The position numbers were made by a program, and so were the translations under genes. DNA of 64,000 nucleotides from Gorsachius magnificus (taxonomy: Eukaryota > Chordata > Aves > Pelecaniformes > Ardeidae). Location: contig CM067081.1 of NCBI GenBank assembly GCA_034008185.1, positions 152,240,258-152,304,257 of the forward strand, in the 5' to 3' direction. The notes under the pieces were generated by a model. The model searched no databases. It saw nothing but the letters and a program-made list of their open reading frames with translations, and was not told where the DNA came from. Shown here in pieces: positions 51,031 to 62,766 of this stretch; the first letter of the stretch is position 1, and every line of letters begins with the position of its first letter.

Positions 51031-51140
51031 GGTTAATCCAAACAATGTTTTAATGCATTTGTGCAGTCCCAGCAAGCCCTTACCAGTTTGGCTAATCCAT
51101 TACACTGTATTAACACATTTGTGCAGTCCTAGAAAACCCT
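51031..51140. repeat. Diverged tandem duplication, 60-bp period
   Basis: The unit around TGCATTTGTGCAGTCCCAGC, ending AAGCCCT at 51,080, recurs 60 bp later as CACATTTGTGCAGTCCTAGA, ending AAACCCT at 51,140. Both copies are preceded by TTAATCCA/CTAATCCA. It is an old two-copy local duplication in intron 4. Confidence 0.7.
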
Positions 51141-51239
51141 GAAGCTTGGATAAATTTGCACTCCACTCCAGAGTTTCCATTTCTGGGATATTTCTGTACC
51201 AATGGTGTAAGCATGCCAATTAAAAATGAGAGACAGGAG

Positions 51240-51535
51240 CAACTATATTGACAAAAAGTTCAGCCTCTATGACTTACTCATAAAGGCTGGAAGAACTATG
51301 TTCATTTGGCCTGAAAAAGAGCAGACTGTGTGGGTATACACTTAGCAGCCTTAACATATATGAAAAAACATTATAAAAGGGACAGAAAACCAGACATTTT
51401 TCTTCATATCCATGAAGACAGGATAGAAAGCAATCAACTTAGTTTGCAAAAGGGAGGTTTAAGTTATACTTTAGGAATAACTGGTGAAAGTAGTAAAGCT
51501 CTTTGCCTGCTGGAGCTTGTGGGATCCTAACTGAT
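51240..51535 (+). mobile_element. Ancient CR1/L3-like LINE fragment
   Basis: The run AACATATATGAAAAAACATT, TATAAAAGGGACAGAAAACC, AGCAATCAACTTAGTTTGCA, GGGAGGTTTAAGTTATACTT and TAGGAATAACT follows the order and spacing of CR1/L3 3' regions, at high divergence. It is antisense to PKP2, in intron 4. Limits are approximate. Confidence 0.6.
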
Positions 51536-51854
51536 GTGATTTCTTAAAAGTTGGTCACAATCATCTGTAATTACAGCTGGTTTGGGTGTATTCTTGATGT
51601 CCCTTCTTACCCTACATTTCTGTGTTTCCTATCACAAAATCCTAAAGACCAAACTTCTGCTAGCATAGACCAGTACCTTTCCACTGATTTAAAAGAACCT
51701 AAAAAGCATCAGCATATATTAGGGAAAATGTTCAACATCAGTATCCTACAAGGTTTCTTGGAATGCCTTTTTTTCATGTTGGCACACAGTATCATACAGT
51801 ATAGAAAGTTATTTGCTCTACCTGATTGTAACCCACATAAAAATAATTACTTAC

Positions 51855-51993
51855 TTTTCTTCTGGCATCCGCTTTCTGGAAGCACTCATGCTGTATGAAT
51901 GTCACTGCAGCAAGAATCCTAGGTGTGGACTGTGTATTTTCACCCTTCAGTATGCTCACTGCATGCTCAAGAGTCATCTCCCCTTCTGGGCTC
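51855..51993 (-). CDS. PKP2: PKP2 exon 4 (start of armadillo domain)
   Basis: Exon of 139 nt between acceptor TTTTCAG and donor GTAAGTAA. It contributes one base to the codon begun in exon 3 (giving Val) and ends in phase 0. The peptide [15 protein letters not shown] leads into [19 protein letters not shown], matching human MEMTLERAVSML and [19 protein letters not shown]. The TFIQHECF helix opens the first armadillo repeat in p120-subfamily proteins. Human exon 4 is 136 nt, so the bird exon has one extra codon, in the variable stretch around GENTQSTP. It is isolated by 5.7 kb upstream and 3.0 kb downstream introns. Confidence 0.97.
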
Positions 51994-54900
51994 CTGAAAA
52001 GTACAGGCAGAGGAAATATAGTGAAGCAAGACTGTAGAAAAATCACCATTTAGCCTGTGAAATTTCTTGTAATACCAAGATTTCAGTATTTTTCAAGTAA
52101 CTTTAGCTTTTCTTAGAAAATTCCCTTTCCAGTAGCAGAAAATAGTATAAAAGCTTTAAAAGATACTAATATTCTGGGGGAAGAGAAAATCATAAATGGA
52201 AGTGTTGCAACAATGAGAAGCTATGGGCAAAGCACGTCATGCTTCAAATTATAAAACCAAAATGGAAGCATCAGTGGATGAAGGACTAAGATCCAAAGAA
52301 GGCTATAACCAAATTAGAGTGTCTTTTACTGATCATAAAGATACTTTGATGCTCTTCTCAGTAATGTGTTGATTGCTTTTTTATATTTGTTTTCATGCCT
52401 TTCTTCAGTCCCCAGCCTACATATATGCAGGGCTCAGTACCTGCTTTCTTCAAGCTTACAGAAGTTGTTCTAGTTTGAAATAGATGGGTAAAGCCTTTTT
52501 TCAGGTGGGACAAAATAAAACCAGCACTCATTAATGGCCATTTTCCTCCCAACTTCCAGCATGTTTGCTTGAATAATAATTGTGTTACATGACCATATAA
52601 AAAATTGGAACAACAGGTCACCAGACCCATTTTTTTCCCCAGTAAATGGAACATAAACAATTTTGTGCCATGGCACAATCAGGTGCATCAGCTCTGGGAC
52701 AGGTGGTTATGTTCCTCAGCCTTTTTATTTACTTGCTGTTTCAAATACTCTCCACCCAGAGAAAAAAAAAAGGAAAAAATGAAAAACAAACCCAAACAGA
52801 AATAAAAAAGGCAGACAAAACCATGAGAACTCTTTTTTTTTATTATTATTTTTTATTTTAAGCCAAATAATTTTGTAGAACCAGATCCCAGGCTGGTCAG
52901 ACAGGCATGAGAGAGAAGTCTGTGAACCACAGCAAAACAAGTAGTCATTGGCAATAACTCCTTGCTTCAGAGCTACCAGAATCACAATGGTTTACATGAT
53001 AATCATCTCAGTAAGTGCATCTAAAAGTAAAAATTCTGACAGCTCTGAAGCTGTCTCCATAATGGACTGGCAGAAGCGAAAGAGCCTGAAGTCCAGGCTT
53101 GCCCAGAATGGGCTGCAGGGAAGCAAGGTAGACAAACCAGGCAGAAACCAGGCAGATTTCTCATAGGGAATCTTGCTACAAATATGTTGAAATAAAACTC
53201 TTTTACCCAAAATATTTATGATGAATTCATGAGCTCTGAGACAAAAATGGATTTTTCTGGAATTTTTCCTGCCAGGTACACTGTAAATCAACATCTGCTG
53301 CTTGCTTTTGCTAAGGCAAAAGACAATTAGAATGGCTGCAAGGACAGCAGAAAAATGAACATTTTTGATGCACCTATTGCAAGTGAAATTATACTCCTGT
53401 ACCCTGGGGTTTCCACCTGCCTTTCTATTTCCCTTTGGTATAAATCATGTTATTTCTTGTCTTCTCCCCTCCTCTGAGTATTTTGAGCAACCACGCTGTA
53501 TATGGGTGCTGAGGCATGCTTGTGCAAGACAAAGATGAAATGGAGGGGACAGTGTGTTGAGGATGTCAATGGAGAGGTTGAATCAGACAGAACTATGGGG
53601 TGTATCTCTACTGCCCTGGGCTCTGGTCTGGCAAGGCTTACAGCTTCCAGATTTTCAGACTTTACTTCAGCTCAGATTTAAGACAAAGTAGCTACTAAGT
53701 TACTCTAAGTTGCAAGTTGGATCTACTTGTAAGAAACCTACTTAATGATCTGGAACAATGAGTAATGGAAACAAGCCAGATCGTATTTCTTCTTACTCTC
53801 TTCTAAGTGGAACAGAAACCCAGGCTTTTCAAACTTGGGTTTTAGTCCGGTTTCTTAAATCAACAAGGGTTTTGTGACCATGTTATACATGTGCATGTGT
53901 GAGCATGCCTACTTGCCTTTTAGTCATTGCAATAACTTTTGGAGCCCTTTGATGAAATTCAGTTGCCTTCTACAGAGCGGCAGACATCTCCAATGTATTA
54001 AATTGTGAGCCATTTCAGTGACTAACAGCAGAGAAGGACTTTATCCATGGCACATGGTCAAGATTGCTGCATGAGCTGATCCCTCATGGGATACCAGGGA
54101 ATCTACGTGGGAACTCAGCCTCAGGATGCCAAGGATGTCCCAGAATAGTAAAGGTCCACCAGCAGTCACTGTCAGGCTGAGATAAATGCATGCACAGCCA
54201 GAGACCCAATTTCTAAGTGCTGGGGGTGTAGATCTGCACTTAGACTTACAGCAGCCCACCATTCACCAGTTATCCCTTCATGGCTGATACTCCACCATGT
54301 GCAGTAGCCAAAATCTTTCCCTCCTGTGGTGCACTGCCATACTAGGATTGCTCCTCATTGGATAAAAGGAACATTCACTGACGTTTTAGCTGACAGTAAT
54401 AAAGGCTGCAATACAACCTTTGACCCTCAATGGTATTCATAAAGTTGGAGCACCCTAACTTTTGTCAAAATAGAATTCGATGCAATGATTCCACCTACCC
54501 TCAAATCATTTACAGGCAAACTTAACAGCCATGTGGCTGATTAGCATCTGTAATGACAACAAATGGACATTCAGGCAATGGTTGTTAAACAGAACAATGA
54601 TTTGGCAAGCTCTCACTTCACCTTAATTGCCAGAATGTAACATTTTTGAGATACATGCACTGTGTTGTCTAGTCATTTTGTGACAGCTCTCAGCACATTG
54701 GCATGTCAGATTCTGTAAGCAGCTGTTTCTCAGACAGCTTCAGGTTGAATCTCTCTCCTTCCTAAGCCCTTGATATGAAGATGCTTTTAACTGCTTCGCT
54801 TTACCAGAAGGTACAGAGACAGCATCTCTATGCTCTGATTTTTCTACTTTGATTTCATAGCATGAGCTAATTCTTCTACAGAAAGTTTGAAAATGCTTTT

Positions 54901-57655
54901 GTATACATTTCAAATACTACACACAGATAATCCACTACTTCTCTTTAACCATAAACAACTAATTTACATCCTCTCAATTAACCTTGGAAAGACCTAGATT
55001 GTGATTTGCATAAAAAAGTTCTGGAAAAATCAAATTACTTGGAAAACAGGCTTGTCTTTTTCCCCCCCTTCTGTTGTTAAGGGAGCAACAGGTAAAGGGA
55101 GCAATATATCATATAATGCAACCTTAAAGTCAAAGAGAATGGGAAATGACAACAAATGTGAAAGTCTCTGCTAACTTCTCAAACTGAGAAGTCTTGTCAG
55201 AAGAAACTCTTGTACTACTGGTGGAATGATGGACTTAAGTGAAATATCTCTGATTTGACAGAAGTGTATACCCCAAAGCAAAATGTTGTCAATTATGTTT
55301 TAAATACTTAATTCTACATTAAACTCTGTGGTAGCTAGATGTAGATGAACCAGAATGTACTACAACCAAAACAGGACTTCTGCATCAAGCCCTTCCAGTG
55401 GCAAGAATTACAAGGGGAGTTATTAAACGTGTAGTTTAGGTGTCTGAAAATGGTAATAATGTATGTGGATACCATACACACATTATTACACAAGCATGTG
55501 TAACAAATCCTGACTTCAGTCAGCTAAAATGGCTATAGTTTCTTCCTCATCATTTAAGAATCTAGTGGTGCAAATCTCTGCAGAATTGTATCTTACACGA
55601 TGCTTTCCACCAGCCTCTTCACTAATATAAGCTATTATATTTTACAGAGCCTTTTCTAAACTTTGGGCAGAATAAAGAGCCCCTCACTCTCCCCAAACCC
55701 TAGCTATGAAACTAAAGCAGAACCTAGGATATTTGAAAATCTAAACAAGATGTGTACAAGTAAATTAAATAGAAATACTGAGATTAATGAAATCTGTAAA
55801 CACCTGCAAAAGGAACTTTAGAGGCTTTCACAGCACTTCCAATTGTTTCCCTCTGTAATTTCCAGCCAAAGCTGAACTTAAAAACTGGTACTGAAGGAAT
55901 TATGCTGTCAAAAAGATTTCCATTACGTCACAAATCTTCCACCTGAGTTCAGCATGATCTCAAGCAAGCCACTTGCACAATGACTGAAGATAGATGTTTA
56001 CATCTGCAGCTATGAAAAACACTTTGGTTGATGTTTGTGCAGGCAGACAACCAGATTCCAGTGTCTGCACCTGCAAAAGAAGAACCAGAACTACTCCTAC
56101 ACAAAATCAAATACCAAAATTGCTGGTTGTGGCTCAGAAATGCACTCATTAATGTTCTTAAAGTTAAGTAAATGATTAAGTCAATGGGATATATCCCTGT
56201 TTGTAAATTGTCTTACTGAAATACAAAGTCCTCCCAGGTACCTATTTTCAATATTACTACTCCCAATTCTTTAGTTGTTGTGAGCTCTCAACCGGTTTTA
56301 TGGACTTACTTGCTGTAAAGACGGAATACTTGAAGAGTAACATCATTAATACCAGATCTCTTAACTCCCGCATCACCCAGAGGTGAAAATTTTGATTCAG
56401 ATCAGATGTGAGCACAAGACTGCATATGTTTGTAAATCGAGTCGTAACACACAACGTGCAGTTGAAGACAGAAAATACCTGATCTATACATAGCAGTGTT
56501 ATTAGATGATGCCTCATCTCACACAGTAGCAAATTTAGAAAAAAAAGAAAGGTGGTCTTTGGAAAAATAAAACTAACAGCTACACAGTTATGGGAAAAGA
56601 GACACTTCTTAATAACACTGTTTTAAATTGTACCATTATTAACTTACTTAAGAAACCTTGGGATCCTATTTGGGTTATGAAACGACAACAGAAACCACAG
56701 TACACAGTGCAAGTAACCATCTCCTGTTTACCAAGTGGTTTGTTCTATCCATTGAACCTGAAGAGCTCTGGAAACATTCATAATTATTCTAAAAATGAAA
56801 AAAATACTCACTCCTGAGGGGAATTTCAGAACCGATAAATTTTCTCTTTGGAAAATGGGACCAATTTTAGACATTCTGAAATCTGCTCTGGAAGGGAATT
56901 TCAGGGGGAAAAAACAGTAATTTTGAAAAAAAAATGAATGCTTCTAAGATTTAAAAGAAATTTCCTGAAGTCTGGGGGCAGCTTTGGGAATTTCTGCCAT
57001 GGAGCTATCAGGGCTTCAAATTAAGATAGAGTCCTCAGAGCATGTAGGAGCTCACGGTAGTGAGAAGCTCTGGGGTCCTGAGATTCAGAGCAGTTTATAT
57101 TTGTTCTAGGCATGGATGGTGCTACATAGCTAAGAGAAAGGTCTGCCTGTGTTTTAACTGAAGTTTATCATAACTAAAAAGTTTCCTTGAAACCATGAAG
57201 GATTTTTAACTGGAAATTGTCAATCTGTCAAAAGCTGCTTCACTGGTAGATTTCTGACCTATTCTCATGAGAACCAGTGCTGAAATCATCATTATGAGCA
57301 CAACATTTGCCAATGCATTACTGTGTATGGTGGCTTAGGTTGTAAATTACTCACTGACTGCTTCACGTCTCCTTATAAAATTGATTAACTCTTGGCAAAA
57401 GAGGGTCCCAAACCTGCGCAGGAGGTGTGGACCCCAAAGTACGTACATACACGCACATTTTCTCTCCCTTTCCTCTGTTGCACTGGGAGTGGACTTTTAA
57501 AAGCAAACCTACTTTCTGCATCCTCCGCACTGACATTTCACACACTGTGTTGGATGCTGAACCATAAGCTCTCAGTTTACATTCTCTTTTTAAACAAACA
57601 GATTCCTCTCAGCTGTGGCACCCCAGAACCAAAGCAGGTCCTGCACTGCACTTAC
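51994..57655 (-). other. PKP2 intron 3
   Basis: Intron of 5,662 nt with donor GTAAGTG and acceptor TTTTCAG. It contains purine/pyrimidine tracts around 52,760-52,860 and an imperfect inverted repeat at 55,454-55,489. No transposable element was confidently recognised and the open frames show no family motif. Confidence 0.9.
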
Positions 57656-58350
57656 ACTAGCTGAGATTCATTGATGGTGACTTGTTCGCTCTGCAGGAAA
57701 CCATTTCTGCCCGCTGCTGCCATAGCAGCTGTCAATGGCATCCTCTTCCCATCTGTTTCTGCAGTGACACTGGTTATTGAAGCTGGCTGGGAACCTTCCC
57801 TCCTGGTCTGTGTGGTTCTGAAAGTAGTTTGGTACCAGTTGGACCTTAAAGATTGCCTGTTCTGAGATCCCAAATGGGAAGCAATTGGTGATCTCACTTG
57901 TCCCATCGCACTGCCCAAGGTCAGGTAGTTCTCTTTCTCCAAAAGGTTGGTCATACTGCGACTGTTGCCTGCTTGATGATACAGAGGTACAGCAGGGCTG
58001 GAGTAGACACCATCAAGGACGGCATCATTAACAGCCCCCATGTGGGAGTGTCTCTTAAAGGAGCGTCCCCTGTTCACTGAATCACGAAGAGTGTAACCGA
58101 CAATCTCAGACCGAGCATATCTCGGTGGGACAGTCCCGCCGGTTCTCCTGCTATCTCCATGCCTCATGGAGAATCCAGCTGAAATCCCTCCATCATAGTG
58201 AAAATCATTGGACACGTATGCCAATCTTTCAGGACCTCGTTGGGGTGAAACCTCTAGTCTCTTCAGAGGCTGTCTTTGAGCTCTCTCTTCCATTGTCTTG
58301 TAAGTAATCCTCGTCCCCCAGCCGTTTGTATAGGAGGATGGTGAGGCCAC
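57656..58350 (-). CDS. PKP2: PKP2 exon 3 (head domain)
   Basis: Large exon of 695 nt, one codon shorter than human exon 3 (698 nt). The acceptor is TTGAACAG and the donor is the near-ideal GTAAGTG. It starts in phase 0 and ends with two bases of a codon completed by exon 4. The peptide starts VASPSSYTNGWGTR and includes EERAQRQPLKRLEVSP, PPRYARSEIVG, RSMTNLLEKENYLT and GQVRSP. These match human VEERSLRHPLRRLEISP, PPRYARSEIVG, RSMGNLLEKENYLT and GQVRP. It forms most of the head domain and stops just before the armadillo repeats. The open frame continues a few codons upstream into intron 2, but that part lies behind the splice acceptor and is not coding. Confidence 0.97.
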
Positions 58351-58544
58351 CTGTTCAAGGGTGCATAAAAGAACAGGAGTCACAGTAAGATCACAGCATT
58401 TAGGATTAATAGCAAAGAAACCACACCAAAAAAGTAAAGATAAAAATTCTAAGGTCTGCTATCAGAATCAGAAAACAAAACGTGAACATCACCAACACTG
58501 TATTAAATGGAATTCTGCAACACTTCTCTGTATCTGCCTAACGA

Positions 58545-58710
58545 AGGCAGGAAGAAGTACGGTCTAAACATTAGGAGAGGAAGTCTTCTGTCATTAACTC
58601 AAAATAGGTGCGTAAGTCAATTATGCCTGGTAGCGAACAGGCTCCTTATTAATGGAGATTTTAGTTTAAGTTTGAAACTCCTTGGGGATTAACACCCATG
58701 TCTGCCACTA
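58545..58710 (+). mobile_element. Possible ancient CR1/L3-like remnant
   Basis: TCTAAACATTAGGAGAGGAA and GAACAGGCTCCTTATTAATG resemble the 'attaggaaaa...gaacaggcttcc' portion of CR1/L3 3' ends. The resemblance is short and weak; chance similarity is possible. Confidence 0.3.
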
Positions 58711-59034
58711 AAATTAAATTCAAGGCTGTCCAATAGACAGAAGAAAATTAATCAGTCAGATATTAAAATATTATACTCAAGTGTCTGCATATTGCTATTA
58801 ACCTTATTAATATAAGGTTTATTTAGCCCTCCTGTTCACTTTGTGGTAGGATCTAATAAAGAGACAGTCCCTTTCCTGTTTGTCTAACCTCTTAAAAATG
58901 AAGGAGATTACATAACATTCCAAGGAAACCAAAACGACCATTTCACCATCTCAATGGTTTCCCTAATTCTGCAGTTGCAATTTAAGATGATTTTTCTTTT
59001 CCTGTCCCTAATGGGCATGGACAGTAATGGCTCA

Positions 59035-59225
59035 TCATCATGTTTTATAAGCTTCTCTTTTCTAAACTCAACAAACCCACTGCCTTCAACCATTCTTTGT
59101 AGGATGTGCCTTCAAGATTCTTACTGTTTAGGTGCCATTTGGTCCAATTTTTCTACCTTTCTCCTATGCTCTAAATTGGACATCATATTCTATTCAAGAC
59201 CTTCGAGAACTAAATCAACTTGGGA
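59035..59225 (-). mobile_element. Ancient CR1/L3-like LINE fragment
   Basis: Plus-strand landmarks TAAGCTTCTCTTTTCTAAAC, TCAACAAACCCACTGCCTTC, TTTGTAGGATGTGCCTTCAA and CAATTTTTCTACCTTTCTCC resemble an antisense CR1/L3 3' region. It is in the same orientation as PKP2, in intron 2. Limits are approximate and divergence is high. Confidence 0.55.
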
Positions 59226-60907
59226 AACTACCTGGCCTTGAAATAAAGGAGTTGTGGCCCTATTTTTTTTTAAATCAGTAAGCATAGTGTCATCCAGCCA
59301 TAAATCAAAGCCCTATATATGCTATTTCTATGTTGTATTCAAGTTTTGTAATAATAAAGACATTTTTTTAAGGTAAACTGAGAAGCTTGCAGAAGTTCTT
59401 AACTGAAGGGACAGCGTTTAGCAGATAGCGGCCAGACTGAAATTCCTTAATTTCACTGTTGAGGAGTTACTGAGGGTGATAATCAATTCACAAAAGGAGT
59501 AAAGGTTACTGAATCTAGTAGGCTGAGGCAAGGATCATTGGATATATCTGTTTATTCTACAGAAGCTATGCTATGCAAGGATATCTTTATCTTTTCCTTG
59601 GAGATAAGGAAATTAATGCTTTTGTGAAATACTAGACCTTGTGGCTTTTTCTGGCTCTCACAGAGGACAAACAATCTCTTTTTAAAAAAAAAATTCTGGT
59701 TTCCTTCCCCCACCCCCTGCCTGGAAAACTAGTATTTTCTTGTGGTTCCTATGTTACCTCCAGTTTTCCTCTTGTTGCTCTCTTCTAGAAAAAAGAGATT
59801 CACATCAAATATTATGGACTTGATGATAGGTGAGAACAGAGGACAGGAGAATAGAGAAGGAAATGTATTTAAGTACATTCTAACTCTACCCATATAGAGC
59901 CAGAGCTGCTTCATTAACTGGCCAGAAGCTGGGCTATTTCCTTTAATGAGAATAAGCCACTCTTGCGTAATCTAAAATTAAGAAAGAATTGGCCCCTATG
60001 TATACAGCTATGTATTAAATAAATATTTTTGTTCTCAAGCTGAATTGGTTTCAGTTTACTCATGTTGACCATGCAGCAGCGTTGCTATTGAGCTATGTGC
60101 TGATTTCCAAGTCCTATGGCTGCTCCCTCAAATAGGTTCATACCAGTCACGAGCTGTGTCACAAACCCTACAGAAAACCAATTATTCATCTTAGCATTCA
60201 GGCCATGAACCCAAGAAAAGTTTGTCTAAATAACAGTGAATTTATAATTAGACAGTTTAGAAACACCATTGCATTGTTAGGACTGTACTGATGAAATCCT
60301 TGTAATGCTAAACCAGGTTACAACAGAATTATTTTAAATTTTAAGGAACACTACCTGTCATTGTGAAACTAAAGCAATCTGTTTATCTGTGGGTTTGGAT
60401 GCTTAATTTCCTAACCTCTTTCCCTCCATTCCCAGCTCCTACCCATGTTGTTCATTACCTGGGGGATCACTGGACTTCCTCTAGCAACTTCCAACTGTTC
60501 GGCTGGGTGAGTGGCAGCACGGCCTCCGGAGCTACGATGTGCTGACTGACCTGCTGCCTGGTGGGATGGATAAAGATCTGACTTGTCACGGCCTTTGCCT
60601 CAGTGGAGTGTTGATGCGGTTTTTCATTTTCTACCCTGATGCCAATTCTCACAAAAGCTATAGGATCGCAGAAAGCCTGTCTGTATAACTGAGTTGGATT
60701 TAACTACTGGGCTCAGAAGTCACCAGAAGGGGAAAAAATGTTAACAAATCTCAGTTATAAAAACCCTCTTTTCCAGGACTCAGGCTTTAAAAAGCAAACG
60801 AATGAGCAAGAAAACCTTGAAACATCATCTACATTTGTGGTAACAAAATGGATAAACTATGCATGTGATATTATATTTATTTCTATTCATCGTCATCTTT
60901 TCCTCAC

Positions 60908-61020
60908 CTGGTTTGACTGATAATACGAGAAGCCATAGGGAGTTCTTGGTGCAAAATCGTTTTCAGTAATGCCCATGTTATACACACGCTCTGGAACACT
61001 GGACGCACGGTGCAAACTGC
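60908..61020 (-). CDS. PKP2: PKP2 exon 2 (head domain)
   Basis: Exon of 113 nt, the same length as human exon 2, between acceptor TTACAG and donor GTGAGG. It enters with the last two bases of a split codon and leaves in phase 0. The peptide begins SLHRASSVPERVYN and ends FSYYQSNQ. The RASSVPE segment matches human RTSSVPE around Ser82, the residue reported as a C-TAK1 phosphorylation and 14-3-3 binding site, so that regulatory site appears conserved. The rest belongs to the poorly ordered N-terminal head, which carries the desmosomal interactions, and is less conserved. This is the most upstream exon in the window. Intron 1 follows it to the right edge without a recognisable exon 1. Confidence 0.95.
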
Positions 61021-61986
61021 CTGTAACCGAAGACTAATATTAGTAAGATTTTAACAAAACATGATATTGTTATAAAGGATGATTTATAGTACTAGGGAAA
61101 TGTCCCAGTCTGTACTGCCATTAATAGATACGTGAGCTAAAAATCAGACAGGTAAATGACAGAAAGAGGTTTGCATTCAGTGTATCACATCCAAAACACG
61201 GCTGAGCAAAGCTTTCTGAGGACATGAGCCATTTTGTCAGTTCCCTATTTATTTTACTTAAGACGTATTTTTAACTTTTAGAAGTCTTGTTTTCCATGTA
61301 GCTATTCAATGAAAAATATTTTAACGTAGCAAGCGGATATTTTAAATATCCCAGATAATGTCAGATTATTAAATAGTGAGAAAAGGTATCACTGAACAGC
61401 TAATAAGAACGCTTATTTTCCACTGCAACCACTTTGAATATTTATATGCATGGTTTACATTAAAGGCTGAATACAACATGCACAGTACACAAGCAATTAA
61501 AACACAGCAGCTGTAGACTGCAGATGAGAAACACGGGTTGATGTGTATACCCCTGGCACTGTGCACCCTAGAGATGCAATTTCCACAATGTACCACTGTA
61601 AATAAATAGCATACACTGAGTACAGACTGTTTATTTCATAGCTGTCTACCTCAACTGCTGATGTTTCTTCGCCCTTAGGTGCTAGTTTAATAATAATATA
61701 TTGGAGCAAGCAACGCTTCACTAATCTCAGTGCTTCACCCAACGAGCACGAAGAGTCCACAAACAAATTTCATGGCTTATGCAGGCATGTGGCATATGAT
61801 GCTGTAAAGTAGGGTTGTTTAATGACACTTCAAATCTGCACCTGAAAGGCTTGCTAATCCTACAAATAATGTAGAAGACCCACAGTGTATCTGCTCTTAT
61901 TCTTTTTTTCCACAACCTAGCTTTGAAAATAGAACAGTGCATTGTCATTCTTTCTTTCACTAAAACTGCATTCTTCTTTTAATTAA

Positions 61987-62004
61987 AAACAAACAAACAA
62001 ACAA
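61987..62004. repeat. (AAAC)n microsatellite
   Basis: Four to five AAAC units in PKP2 intron 1. Confidence 0.75.
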
Positions 62005-62729
62005 CCCAAACCTTCAGGCTGTTTCACTGATACATGGTATTTTCAAAGAAAAAAGTGTTTCTGTTAATGATTTTTTTTAAAGCGACAGATACTGCTGAAA
62101 CACTTGTTCATGAGGTTCCTGCGTTACTATGAGAATCTGCATACAGGAATATAAATAACACAGATTGTAACACAGATGGGTTTAAAGAGGTGAAACAGAA
62201 GTTGAAAGTCAGATATACATCAAATTGGTCATAAATGGGGCCAGTGTGTGCTGCCAAAGTTTAGGCTGAACAGGTAACAGCGGTCAATAAAGAAGCTAGG
62301 CGGCCATGAATTTTCAAAATAGCAGGTACTACCTGAGATATTACAGAAAGGAAATGTAAAGAACCAATAATTAACTTGGTCAAACTGATGAAGTCTCTGC
62401 TTGTAAAAATAGTAGGAGTCATATGCCCATCAGAATAAGCAAAAAGGTGCCAAAAACATGCAAGCAAGTGCCTGCTGGCATTTTTGAAGCACATAGTATA
62501 TGTGTGCTGAAGAGCTGAGGCTTTCAGTTTCTGCATTTAGACTCTGGGCTTCATTAGGTACACATGGGTAACCCAAGGGACTTCAGTACACCTGTATCTT
62601 TGATCCTTAGGGTCCGTAGTTAGCAAAGGGCTCGACAAGAATGAAAATAAATAAGAGATTCATGTAACAAGAATAATTAATGAATGAGTCTCACTAGCAC
62701 ATAGCTACCTGGATAAGTTCGAATACGTG

Positions 62730-62766
62730 TATAATATAATATACTATAATACAATACAATATAATA
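62730..62766. repeat. AT-rich simple repeat (ATAAT/ACAAT units)
   Basis: Irregular microsatellite of ATAAT, ATACT and ACAAT units in PKP2 intron 1. Confidence 0.75.

Larger units (their letters stand above)
48844..51854 (-). other. PKP2 intron 4
   Basis: Intron of 3,011 nt. It includes an 18-T run at 49,265-49,282 (plus strand), a diverged tandem duplication with 60-bp period at 51,031-51,140 and an old CR1/L3-like fragment at about 51,240-51,535. Nothing else was recognised. Confidence 0.9.
58351..60907 (-). other. PKP2 intron 2
   Basis: Intron of 2,557 nt. It holds an ancient CR1/L3-like fragment at about 59,035-59,225 and a fainter one near 58,545-58,710, listed separately. The rest is unremarkable AT-rich sequence with no coding signal. 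Confidence 0.9.

Noticed and set aside
57652..58383. 243-codon minus-strand frame beginning MTPVLLC as a complete protein
   Set aside because: Its upstream codons lie in intron 2 behind a clear splice acceptor at 58,351-58,353. The real coding segment is PKP2 exon 3, which continues into exon 4.
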